A stretch of DNA of 64,000 nucleotides from Isoetes taiwanensis (taxonomy: Eukaryota; Streptophyta; Lycopodiopsida; Isoetales; Isoetaceae): contig JAJEKV010000785.1 of assembly GCA_021234155.1 (NCBI GenBank), positions 1-64,000 on the forward strand. Direction: 5' to 3'. This document shows positions 10,989 through 21,954 of this stretch, one piece after another. The translations under genes were made by a program, and so were the position numbers. How positions within the stretch are numbered: position 1 is the first letter of the stretch; every line of letters starts with the position of its first letter. The notes under the pieces were generated by a model. The model saw only the letters and a program-made list of their open reading frames with translations. It had not been told where the DNA came from and did no database searches.

Positions 10989-12995
10989 AAATATGAACTG
11001 AAAAATAAGAAATGGTCACGACATTCGCCACCGCGATCTTATCGAGCATGGGTAAGAACGCGGTCGCGCTAGTTGCAAGCATTCACACTAGCTGTTTCAA
11101 TAAGAACTCGTGCAAATCAAATTTCGAGGCTAGCTAGTGGGTTCAACTCTAAGTTATCGATATCTGGGAGTTCTTTGGTCAATAGCAAGTGTAGATGGTT
11201 GAAGGTATCGCGACCGCGATCTCGTGGAGCACCAAAGTTAAACGATAGACTTACAGAATACGGCATTACTCCTACCTCACAGAATACGGTGTTTAGTGTC
11301 ATAAAAACAGTGTTTAGTTTCATTCACATAGAGAAAGAAAGTATATACTTGAAACACGTTTACATTGTATAATAAACACACCAGAGTGCACAGTTTTGCT
11401 TAGAACATCTATTTTTACATAGTTGCAACAAAGTATCAGGAGGTATCTTATCAATCCATGCAATACATAGTGAATGTTAGTGCAGAGACTCGGAGGTTGC
11501 AGTTATAATTGAAATTCAGTGCATTGCTGATACGTACAGTTCACTTCAGTGAGGGATATGCATCAGAATAGGCTTTTTACCTCGGGAGAAACCCTGAATT
11601 CGATGCAGTTGCAGAATTTCGAGTGTGTAGTGGCGGATTGCAAGCGGATTATCAGCGCCCTCGTCAGCGCCTTCAATGGATGCGGAATTCTGAAGCAAAT
11701 CCTTGCCCAAACTTGGCCCAAATTTTAGAGCGCTCCAAGCGCCTCCGAAGATCTTGCAAAACAATGAAATTTGAATTGGTTTTTCCCGCTTTCGAATTGG
11801 TTTGTTCTCGAATTCAAATTTTGTAGTCGCTGTCCGTCCGTAAACCGGATATTTTGGAGGCATTTATGGCTAGATAAAGTGTCAGGTCCGAAATTATGAC
11901 CCGAAATTGAACGCGGACGTCTAAGTGGATAAAGACCTTTAAATGCGGGTTACCGGCCTTTCCGGACGGGTATATTCGCACACGATCGCATTAATGTCGA
12001 GGGGAATAAATACGGGCGTACGGTGGTAATTATTATCCGGCCGTGCAGACGACGCCATTATGGTCGGCACGTTTTTTCACGCGCCATCATGAGGGGCGGG
12101 CATTTAATTTCGGCCAGCGTTCTATAAATTGAAACCCAAAACATTCAAAAACTAATTTCTACTCCGCGATTTCTTTTCGGCGCCTAGCGTGACCGACCTC
12201 GAAGGCCCCCACTCCACTCCAAAAAAAATCCATATTTCAGATCTTGAACCAGCGCCCGCGATCCCATGGCACCTAAGGACTCCGGCCGAGAAGGTATTTT
12301 CTAACATTTTCAGCTCAAGAAGATCGGCCGCGATCTTGCCTACTAGAACTTCTATTGTTTTCATAAGTATAGATGCTCCAAGAAGCGGTCGCGGTCTTGC
12401 TTGATAGGTTTTATAATTTCTAGATAGCGTTCTTCATAAGTGTAGCTGCTCATCAAGATCGTGGCCGCGGTCTTGCTTGATTGGTTTTATAATTTCCAGA
12501 TAGCGGTCTTCATAAGTGTAGCTGCTCATCAAGATCGCGGTCGCGGTCTGGCTGAGCATAGATTTTCTTTATTGCGATGTTCTTCAGTACTAGTGTAGTA
12601 GGTCAGAATATTTCGGCGACAACCGATGTTTTCTTGCCGTGCTTAAGTGTTACACAAAGTCAGCGGCCGCGACATTGTGTGGAGTTCTATTTTAGCCGCT
12701 TGGTGATCGCTGGTCGCGTTTCTCTACAGTAGTTTAAACCTCTTTATTGCACCACATTATGCGACCTACCGTGCACTCACTCTGTGCTTTTGTTTACGCA
12801 AAGACTTGCTCTCTTCCGAGGACCGATGTCGAGCCAGTCCAGATATAACCCCTTCCAATGAAAGGAAATGGTGTATCGAGATTGCATGGCTATACCGCGA
12901 CATTAAGGGTGATCGCAGAAAGGACCTCGCGGGCTGTTTTCGCTGGACCGGGAAAAAGCCGAGGACGTTGAACAAGTTGGCATAGTGGTGGCAAT
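10930..12995. promoter_or_regulatory. Divergent intergenic region with CG-rich palindromic motif
   Basis: This 2-kb region separates the minus-strand DUF8039/DUF7869 gene from the plus-strand ParB-like gene, so it should hold both promoters. The words CCGCGATCTT, GCGGTCGCGG and GCGACCGCGATC recur at about 10936, 11031, 11052, 11207, 12328, 12385, 12462, 12533 and 12661. Further copies lie in an intron (14396) and beyond the gene (16576, 16727). Two copies include the 8-bp word GCGGCCGC. Regulatory function is inference. The repetition is directly visible. Confidence 0.45.
12335..12552. repeat. Tandem repeat, about 77 bp, carrying the CG motif
   Basis: Two clear units (12394-12470 and 12471-12546) each read TCTTGCTTGAT, GGTTTTATAATTTC, TTCATAAGTGTAGCTGCTC, then the CG-rich box. 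A third, more diverged and shorter unit precedes them (12335-12393), and a partial one follows. The CG box sits at the unit boundary each time. Confidence 0.7.
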
Positions 12996-15900
12996 GTGGA
13001 AGGCACGAAGAACAATGTGCAAGATGCCATCATATGCAGCATTGAGGACCCACAAGCATTGCGGTTTACGGAGTACATTTTGAAATGGCGCAATTATGAC
13101 CCGCCTTTGATGGCGGCCAACCAAAATGAACAAGCCACCATTGTGGGAAAAACGCCCCGACGTCGGCTAAGGGGTATGGCTGGTTGTTGCCATCCTATGA
13201 ATCTCTCTCTTTGTCGTATAAAGGGAAACAGAGACATATTGCTCCAGGTTCTCGACATGCGTAAATGGTTTGTCTACGTGACAAGAAGCCTCCGAAGCCA
13301 GGTGCCTTGAAAGCGGTTCGGGACGAGAAGATGCCCTCCGTGATGGACACCAATTGGCTAAGAGCCGTGGCCAAGAAAAAGAGTGTGAAGCCCATTGCTA
13401 CTTTGGGGAGACCTCAGCACCAAAAAAGAAATTGCTCAAGAACCACAATCCACGATAAACCCCTCCGGTATTGTTAACCCTACTCTTCCTATTGCTATGA
13501 AGGCCCCAGATAGCAATACATCTGGTGGATTTATTCCCAAAAAATTCCCTCCTTTCAAAATTAGCCTTAAGAATCTGACACCTCGTGAGGATAGCCCGCG
13601 AGCCCAGCCAGTTCTCAAACCCGATTCCATTTAATGCCTCCTCTAAACTAGCATTGACATGGCCCCAAGCACTGCCATTCAAATGAAGTTGAAGTTCAAT
13701 CCCGAAGAGGAACGCAAGATGGCAGAGCAAACCACTCAGAAGCTTGAACAGTTCAAAAGGTTCTACCCCTTAGGGGTTAATTGGTTTACAAAGATTTCTA
13801 TTTTTGATTGTGAACCTGCACCAGCAAACTTGACACACAGAATGCGGTCAAATGACCATGTTCAAACTCTGGTTAAAAGCTTCAAGACATACCCGACAGA
13901 GGTCCTCACCCCTGCTGACGTCGTTCCGTTTGACCCTATTACCAGGTAACTAATTCTTTATCTTTTGGACACTCGTTATGTAGATTTGACCTGACGGTTG
14001 TCTATCTTTCAGGAGGAGGGTGACATGGAGCAATCCAGAAGATTTGAAGGGCAAGAAATTTTATATTATTTCTGGCAACCACAGTATTTGTGCTGCACAA
14101 CTCCTTTGTTCGGTCGTCGGCGAGTTCGAGCAGCAACGAGAATTTGCCAAAGTATATGCTAGAAGAAGATCGAGGGTGCTGAACGGAAATCTTACAGACA
14201 AGGAATATATAGAGTTGAGTATTCAATGCAATGAAGTAATTGCAAACACCGTGTACAGAGAGCCACTGATTGAAAAACTGCAACAACTTCGTCATCAGCA
14301 CAAGGCTTATGGTTGCCCTCCACAAGGACCTATAGGGACAGCTAAAACTTCAGCTTGGAAGGTATTTATTTGTTTTCTACTCGCCAAGTTCGCTGCCGCG
14401 ATCTTGATGACCTTGAAATTGCTTCTGCAGGATTTCCATGAAATTGCAACGACCACCTTGAAAGTGCAGGAGCTTAAGGATGAAAAGCAATTCATTTTTA
14501 TGGATGAGAAGGTTTTCAAGAAGTTAATGGAAGTTGCTGGTCTGTGGGTGAGTCGTAAACTCAGTGACGATCATGGTGAGTTTCCAGACAAGCCATCCAA
14601 AGACTTCTTTAACAAGACCCGCCCTAAGCATTACGAGGTATGTCGAATGCAGAGTTGTCACACCTTTCGATGAGATTATAGAAGGCAAGACCTATTTAAA
14701 GGTGTGATCAAGTTATAGCGGGAGATTTGATTGCAGACAACGGCAATTGACATCAGAACCCTCACTTTTATGAGGCGCGAAATTTTGTCTTATGCCTCAA
14801 ATTTGCTGCAAAAGGATTTCGATAGCTGGGAGGAATTGCTTCAGGCTTTTCCTGATTTCACTGAACAGAGAATACTGGATATATCGTGAATCGATACGTA
14901 GTACGCGGAAGGCTAACTATAACAAGGATCATACACTAGGTAACCCACCGTAGCCTTTTGGAGCCAATCAGAATATTCTAAAGCCAGAAGAGGCTAGAAA
15001 AAGAAAGGAAAAGAAAAATATTGTCATAGCAGTGACAAAGGATGGCATCCCTACTTCCTCCCAAGTGTCAGAGAATGCGACACTGATATTTATTGACATC
15101 CGAGGGATAAACAAGGTATGGGATTGCAAGAAATACACAGATCTATTTACAAGGATAGCTACCATGACGGATGCCAAAGTTTATCACTTGGTCATTATCA
15201 TGCGCTCGATGAATTTGCCCAATTGCTTGTTCACCAAAGCAAATTCAGCATGTGGCTACCTATCTTTAGGTTCCTATGAAGAAATGGGATGGGAGAGCAA
15301 AAGAAGGGTGAAAGAACATCAAGATTTCTTTATTAGTCATATGTGCATTAACAGGAGTGATGTTTGTGTAGCACCTGCGGCAACCGTGAGTTGGAGCTTC
15401 ACCTATATCCACACCGGCAAGGCTCCTAAGTCAACACCATTGCCTCCAATGCCGCTAACAGGTAATGAGGATGCCGACGAGAAGATAAAAAAGAAATATC
15501 AGACTCTTTTTACAGGCAAACCAAGATTCAAATGGGCGGCAATGGAAGGAGATCTTGTATTGAAATGCCAGCTGAAAACCTCCTATGCCTACCATATTGT
15601 TGAAACAGTGGTGCCGATCGATGGTTGTGTTCGGATTTTTTTTAAATTTTGGGACGGCTTCTCGTGTTGCTCTTATGCAAGGCAAAAAGAGCGTGGCTTT
15701 CGAAAGTTCAGGTAAAGTGTGCCGTTTCCTGAGGGCGTTCTTTGAAACGCTTGATAAGATGGCCAATCCAAGTGCCGATGGGTTTGAGGACGAGCCGAAA
15801 GCAGAGAATGTTGACCCTGATCCAGCTCAACCCGACATCAGTATCACCCAAAACACAGATCTATCAAAGTTGGGTTCCATTTTGGAAAACCTCGATGCTA

Positions 15901-16294
15901 AGTCCTACGAAGAGAGAATGCAAGAAACAAAGCGCTTTGCTTGAAGAGACGAAAAAGGTATAGAAGCCCTGGAGCCCACTTTCCAAAAAATTGCATGCAC
16001 TTAATGAGAAGCTTGATGGGTACATGCCTTTCTTGACAGCTTAACATAAGTTTGAATACGTGGGCGTAGAACACATGGAAACGTAACCCAAAGCACATGG
16101 AAGCAGACCAACAGCACATGGTCATTGACCAAGATGAGGTTCTTGGGTCACAGGAGCATCAGGTACACAGCAAGAAGCAGAAGCTCTATCATCCACCTCA
16201 GAATGCTACTGCTGCGGAGCTACTGCAAAACGAACTTATAGGCGGGAGCAAGGGTGGGACAAGTGAAGAATGGGAACCCGATTCACATCCGTAG
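12996..16294 (+). CDS. Spliced gene: ParB-like domain plus methyltransferase-like motifs
   Basis: Exon-like frames link through canonical introns at 13946-14012, 14362-14430 and 14638-14736. All joins keep frame. Near 13840-13945 the protein reads NDHVQTLVKSFKTYPTEVL, and just after intron 1 it reads KKFYIISGNHSICAAQLL. This is the layout of a ParB/sulfiredoxin-type domain, with GNHS in the place of the usual G-x-R-R. Further on (15080-15220) comes LIFIDIRGINKVWDC then VYHLVIIM. At about 15635-15720 comes DFF, a one-base slip in a T8 run, then FGTASRVALMQGKKSVAFE. That order (D-x-P-W-like, then F-G-x-G-like) suits a beta-class amino-methyltransferase, and ParB-methylase fusions are common in bacteria. 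The 5' exons (12996-13640) and acidic, Gln-rich C terminus (15740-16294) are unrecognised. A fourth intron probably lies near 14890-14950. The methylase call is inference from weak motifs. Confidence 0.45.
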
Positions 16295-17061
16295 CCAAGA
16301 TCGCAAACGCCATGGGTGTTCGGGATTCCAGAGGTCACAGGTTATTCAGAGATGGACACAACACAAGCTATGGAATTGGGTAGAGAGCATGTCCATCGTG
16401 ATGGCCAATGAAATGGGTGTGATACCGATCAAGTATCTGAAACACAATCAGAATAATTATCTCCTTCAATCAAGAATTATGTTGTATATTACTTCCTTCA
16501 ATGAAAACTTTTGTTTCGAAAACTTTGGTTTTGTCTTTACCCATATCTTTTACCATATGTTAAATGCTAAAAATAATCGCGACCGCGATCCTCTGTAGCA
16601 ATTACATGGCTTTAAATACTGAATTTTGTGTGATATCCTTGCTCCTCGGTACCTTCTTTTAACACAATGCTCTCATATGGTTTTAATAAAAGGCACATTC
16701 TTTCGTCTCCTTTCAGCTGCGAAACATCGCGTTCGCGCTTCTTGCGAGAAGTTTTGACACTCCCTCCTACTACGTTATACTCGCGGTGAACCTTTGCATT
16801 AGCAGTAAAAACTATATTTCCGAATAAGACTGAAGCATTTGCAGAATTTGTGCAAAAAAACGCCAACTTTTACTCAATTGGTAGTAGTTTTTGCACTATA
16901 TGGCAACCCGCTAACCTATTTCATGCTAAACGAGAATTCCAAATTTCTCTAATTAATGAATTCGTGCTTAACAGAAGATTAGCGCAAGTTGAAAGCACAA
17001 AAGCAGTTTTCAGCGGATGACAGCACATATCAGCATGTTGCAGCATGCAATAAAGAGAGTA
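16295..17061. other. Gene 3' flank, AT-rich
   Basis: No gene recognised. Contains two further copies of the CG-rich motif (about 16576-16590 and 16727-16738). Bases 17100-17117 are a short CT run. Confidence 0.4.
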
Positions 17062-17500
17062 TTACCTTTTCAAACGTCTTCCATTCAAGCAAGAACTCAT
17101 GATTCTCTCTCTCTCTCTTGGACATATAGGAAGAGTTTTTATGCCACACTTCTGACATGTCTGCATCAAGCAGTCATGTTTATGCCATTCTTCACCCTCG
17201 CTCTTGTTGCAAACCACAGCCCTCCAGAGCTCGCTGGTTGAGTCATACATATATTGGTTGGCCAGACACGTCTCACCAGGTCCACAGACCTCGCAGGTGC
17301 ACTTGCACTCTTCACCATGAAATCCAGTTTTCGCTGACCTTAATGCATTCAGGGCTACCCTGGCATACTCCAACTTCATATGGTATACGCAACAACAGGT
17401 TTCCCTTTCTGATACTTTCTTTACATAAATAGGCTTCAACTTCTCGAAAGCCTTTAAGCAAACAGGGTGTTCGGGATGTGCCTTTTGTATTGTTGAAATA
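17062..17500 (-). pseudogene. 'DFAENYS' family protein, cysteine-rich N-terminal half
   Basis: The minus-strand frame reads LKPIYVKKVSERETCCCVYH then LEYARVALNAL. A cysteine-rich block follows with CKCTCEVCG, CLANQYMYD, EWHKHDCLMQTCQKCG. In the uncharacterised repetitive family to which the gene at 1640-2739 belongs, a KPxxV-x-x-RETC-C-H block followed by paired cysteines precedes the DFAENYS domain. The two loci therefore look like complementary parts of one element type, on the same strand and about 15 kb apart. No catalytic-type block follows here: the sequence to the left (below 17062) is unrelated. A fragment. Confidence 0.5.
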
Positions 17501-19266
17501 GCTCCGGTGAATGGTGGCCGTTGGTTAGAAATATTTATGCAACAATAGCAAAGAAAAATTTGTATGGAAACTTATAATTGTGTGACCTCCATAAGGTGCA
17601 AGGGATAAGAAATTTAAGCCCGACTCTCCAACAATGGTGTTCACAACATCTTTCTTGCAAGGAGAGACTCGCTATTTTGTTTCCAATTACGTTATGCTTT
17701 GCTTGCAAGCAGGGGTGAGAGAATCGCACCTCAACCTCCTTTGGAAGCTAGACCACGGACCATTTCCAAGGACGGCTTCCGATTTTCTAAATGCAGCAGT
17801 TGCAATTGTTGACCTCATGCAACCTATCATAAGAAATATTGCACATTAATCAATGAACATATCTCATCAAGCATCACTCAGCAGATACAAGCACTTAAAA
17901 GCACTTAAAAGCACGAAGAAGCACAGGCATGAAAGCAAGAATTAGATGCACCTAACAGCCCTGCCATAGTGGAATTGCATCTCGATTTTGTGGAAGAAGC
18001 CATCACCAGCACACTGACCCCGATTTTTGGTCCACAGTTGTTTTTTACTTGTACGGAAGTGTTGTTTTATGCCAAAAACAACACCAAAATGGCCCCAAAA
18101 GTCCACGTGGCCCGTTTATCCGGATTTGCACAAAGAGACAGTGGTTTTTTGGCAAAAAATCCCACTGTGGTTTTTTTGGCACCTTTTTGTTTTTTGGTCA
18201 ACGTGTCCTTTTTTTCACTATTGTTTTTTGCGAACTTTTGTCAACGTGTGGTTTTTTCTTGACTGTTGTTTTTCAGAGGATCTACGCGTTGTTTGTCTTC
18301 CAAAAAACACACGTAGGTTTGAATATTAGTACATGAAAAACTGAAAAAAATATAGTTTTTTTTTCCTTTTCAATATGTGTTGTTTTGTTTTCTCCACTTG
18401 TAGTTTTTTAAGTTAACATTGTTTTCATAAAAAAAAAACACGTAATATCCAAGAAATCCACATGTATTGTTTTAGAATAATTGTTGTTTTCAAATGTTGT
18501 TTTACTATGACAATATGTAGTTATTAGATATATCTTTTTTTTCTATATGTGATGTGTTTTTTCTTTACATGTTGGTTTTAAAAGTTATCATTGTTTTCTT
18601 AAAAAATAATACGTAGTTTTAAAGAAATCCACATATAGGGTTAAAAATAATTGTTATTTTTAAACATTGTTTTTCTTGATTTGATATGTAGCTATTAAGA
18701 TTATTAAGAAGTAGACACGTTGTTTCTTAATGTAGATGTTGTCTCCAGTATTGTTTCTGCAAAAAAAAAATGAAATAAAATATATGTGGCTAGAGAAACA
18801 ACCCGTTTGGTCCACTATGGAACATTTGTCTAACCAATCAAATATTGACACGTGGCACTCAATCTTTAAAAAAAACAACGCCCAAACATTTATTTTTTGG
18901 CTATTGATAATTTTAATCTAAAGGAAAAAGGCATCATGGAGCAAGCATCATTTGAATGCAAATAAAATGAATACAGTATTGTAAATTTCCAATGAACTCT
19001 AAGTTTGCCTTGAAATTTTGATCTTAATTGATTCTATATTTACAATCAAGCTTGCCTTAGAAACACAGATTACATTTTCACAAATTTATATATTGTATAA
19101 ACTCAATTTTGCTTTATTCAGATTCTTGCCAAGGAACTGATTTGATACAATAGTAAATGATATGCATATTCTTCTTTTCATGGTAATGCCACCTTGCAAA
19201 CCTGTCTGTTTCCTTTCATTGTGCCAAAATATTCTGAAGAAAGGAAGGTCCCTTTAACAACCATTA
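17501..19266. repeat. Non-coding, AT-rich with T-runs and a diverged tandem duplication
   Basis: No gene recognised. From about 18130 to 18780 the plus strand is dominated by TTGTTTTT-type words. Two diverged copies of a unit of roughly 180 bp (about 18420-18590 and 18590-18770) share AAGAAATCCACATGTA or similar, ATAATTGTT, and GATATGTAG/CAATATGTAG. Small open frames here (18027-18336) are products of T-richness and are not credible genes. Confidence 0.5.
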
Positions 19267-19812
19267 GAGGTAATTTGAGATCTTCTTTTGTCCCCATAAG
19301 AATCCTCCAATAGAATGAGTACTCTACATCAAACTGCAATTAATGCAGCATTAACAACTTCATTGCTGTCGTTTTTTCCCTATAACTTTTGATCTACTCA
19401 TGAAAATGCTGCGGCGTTTGTTGCATTAGATGCAGAATGAAAAGATCTTTCAAGTGATATATGGTATGATGTATTTCAATACAAGCCATATGTGTTAACC
19501 TTAAAAAATATGGTTTTTTGCTCTTTTCTTATATATTTACATCCCAAAAGATATAACACTGGGTTGTCATTAGAAAGATCTTGAGGAGACGAATCCATTG
19601 CCACAAATAGTGTTCGAATCGGAGTTTTTGATCAAAAGTTATAGTAGAAAAATGACACTGCAAAAGTTAGTTAGAACTGCATTAATTACTGCTGCCACAT
19701 AATACTGGAATAAAATACACTGGAGCTCTTCTCTTATTGGACAGTTTAAAAAGCTGATGTGGCTTTTTAAGCATCCCTTAATGGGACAAAATGAGATCTC
19801 AAATTACCTCTA
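19265..19812. mobile_element. TIR element (MITE-like), about 0.54 kb, TA flanks
   Basis: The left end GAGGTAATTTGAGATCT (19267) is repeated inverted at the right end (AGATCTCAAATTACCTC, ending 19810). Similarity continues inward through TTTTGTCCC and, more weakly, TCCAATA-type and GCATTAAT-type words, giving arms of over 100 bp. Both outer edges carry TA, as expected for Tc1/mariner-type insertion. There is no coding capacity, so it would move only with an outside transposase. The superfamily is inferred from the TA dinucleotide alone. Confidence 0.6.
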
Positions 19813-20271
19813 ATGCTTTAAAAGTTCGCATGTTTCTTTAATGCAATTTTACAAATGGAGAGCTGCCAAATGTTAGATCCAGGTACCTACCCCTCTGTGA
19901 CAAGAGTCGCCAAGCCTTGTTAGATCTTCATTCAGTCTACTCGCTCAAGATTCGGTTGGAGCAAAGGGCCAAGAAGTTGGATTAAGGCATCTTTAAGGAT
20001 CTCAGAACTAACATCCGACGGACGGACTAGGTCATCTCTCGATTGAAAGAACAGATTAGATAGTTTACAAGATGAAGAGAGCGGTAAAAAAAAATAGATT
20101 GAACTCCGGCCGACGCCATCAAGAGAGCGGACTGAAAAAATAGATTGAACCCGCTGATGCCGTTGCTACGGCCGATACTGTTGATGATGCGATGTGAGCA
20201 CCTACATCCTGAAGGAGCTTTGCCATCGCCAAGCAAAGGAGCTCTGCCGGATTCCCGATCGCCAAGGGGTG
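19813..20271. other. Short non-coding stretch
   Basis: No gene recognised. A tandem duplication of about 57 bp occurs near 20090-20160, with words AAAAAATAGATTGAAC and GAGAGCGG each appearing twice. Confidence 0.4.
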
Positions 20272-20478
20272 TCATAGCCTGCTAATATGTTCAAACCTAC
20301 CAAAAATCTTCAGTAAATGAGGACCCAGATCTACATAAGCGTTAAGTGACAATATTTTACGACTTTTTGCTTCTAATCTGAACCATCTTTTACAAACCAA
20401 GGAGCATGTGAATCGACAGACATGATCAAGCCTACTAAAGATCAAAGCCAAGCACTCATCCGGGATATAGAAACTCAA
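20272..20478 (-). pseudogene. F-box domain fragment (VFB/SKIP2-like)
   Basis: The minus-strand frame reads FYIPDECLALIFSRLDHV then CSLVCKRWFRLEAKSRK and ILSLNA, and ends in FGRFEHISRL. The PDECL-IF-L, CSLVC-RW pattern is a plant F-box, the segment that binds SKP1 in SCF ubiquitin ligases. The tail resembles the start of the leucine-rich region of the VFB/SKIP2 group. The frame stops immediately after the F-box and no leucine-rich repeats follow to the left. There is no good ATG: the frame opens with TTG. A truncated copy or lone first exon. Confidence 0.6.
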
Positions 20479-21680
20479 ATCCTCACCTTCTTAGAGAGCT
20501 TGATTGTCCCATTTTTTTCCTGCTCGACTTCAAGAATGGGAAAGCATCACGTACTTATGAATTGATATAGCTGCGAAGTCATGCCTTTTTTGCAAAAAAA
20601 GATGTCTTATTCCAGCGGATTAGGGTCGAATATGAGCATGGCGCGATGGCGCACTACCGGAGTAGGCTATGGCGGAATAAGCTTTGCACAGGACGTGCAC
20701 AGGGAGGGAAGCACAGGGCGGAGGGAAACACATGGCCGCTAACCTCGGGACTTGCTACAGCCAATCACATTAAAAGACTTGGATCAACATCTTAGCCGTC
20801 CATCTTGCTGTCAATCTCGACCGTCAATTTCAAGGGCCAATAAGATAATAGAACAGGGATCAAGATCTCAACCGTTCATCTTGATGGTTTAATAAAATAC
20901 TAGTTGCATGCATGTTTTCTAAATATATATAATAGATTTTATTTTTATCTTTATTTTTTTCTTACGGGGGCTACATTTTCTCATATGGTGCCCCACTCTT
21001 TTCTCCGCCGCCTTTTTAGATACAACTCCCTACCCTTTCCATACCCTTGATGTCTGGCAGTGCCCATATATTTTTTCGGGGATGTCAGAGTAGCGACTAC
21101 CCTTGAAAACTATTTCTAGGTCGATCCCTTAGGCGGTCGCGAGTTGGTTTTGCTTGATCTGGTTACCAGCGGTTTTCCAAGGTTCTTAAGAAAGCAAAAA
21201 TCATTCTCGGAATTTTATATGATGAAAGGAAAAGGTTATATGCACACCCAAAATAAAACCCACAATAGCAAAGGTCGAGATTGCTAAGAGCTTCAACAAC
21301 TCTCATTATATCGAGAGGCCCTGCATGGTAGCACAGCTCCAGATAGCATAGGCAGTGCCAAAACTGTAGTTGTCGAATATTTAGAACTATTTCCATCCTA
21401 AAGTGTATAGATGCAGAACAAAATTCTGGAGAAGATTATATGGCCCTGAAAATAATAGCCTGCATGGAAGGAATTACTCCTCCTCACATTGGAAGCCCGA
21501 CCAACTGTTATGTGCTAGATCTGCCAACCCTAGCCTATTTCTTCGCGATGAAAACTAGCATTAGGAGATAATATCGAGCCCTTAACACGCAAGCCGAACA
21601 CAAGTAGAAGCATGAAAAAAGAGATCTCGGACCTAAAAAAATACAACCAAGGCAGGCAAGCACCGCTCTATAGGCGCATG
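20479..21680. other. Gene-poor stretch
   Basis: No supported gene. A 77-codon minus-strand frame (21396-21163) contains leucine/cysteine-rich sequence (LCYLELCYHAG) that faintly recalls leucine-rich repeats. It lies upstream of the F-box fragment, so it cannot be that gene's C terminus. Confidence 0.35.
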
Positions 21681-21954
21681 CCCACGTGGCATGTTGGAGC
21701 CCACATGGCATGTTTGAGCCACCTTGGCATGTTTGAGCCTAGGTGGCATGCTAGAGCTCACGAGGCATGTTGGAGCCTAGTTGGCATGTTGGAGCCTACG
21801 TGGCATGTTGAAGCCTTGGTGGCATGTTGGAGCCTAGGTGGCATATTTGAGCCACCTTGGCATGCTTGAGCTTAGGTGGCACGTTGGAGCCAACTTGGCA
21901 TGTTGGAGCTCACGTGGTACGCTTGAGCCCAGGTGGCATGTTGGAGCCTAGGTG
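21681..21954. repeat. 19-bp minisatellite, block 1 (left of LTR element)
   Basis: Tandem variants of TGGCATGTTGGAGCCTAGG, period 19 bp. Common variants are GGAGCCCACG, TTGAGCCACCT and TGAGCTCACG. Because 19 is not a multiple of three, three units make 57 nt and yield long repetitive open frames (MLEPRWHVGA-type) with no coding meaning. The block ends exactly at the target-site duplication of the LTR retrotransposon, so it is the left half of the array that resumes at 33090. Confidence 0.9.

Noticed and set aside
18027-18336. Overlapping Phe/Leu/Val-rich frames suggesting a membrane protein
   Set aside because: They derive from T-rich low-complexity DNA and lack a consistent frame or start context.
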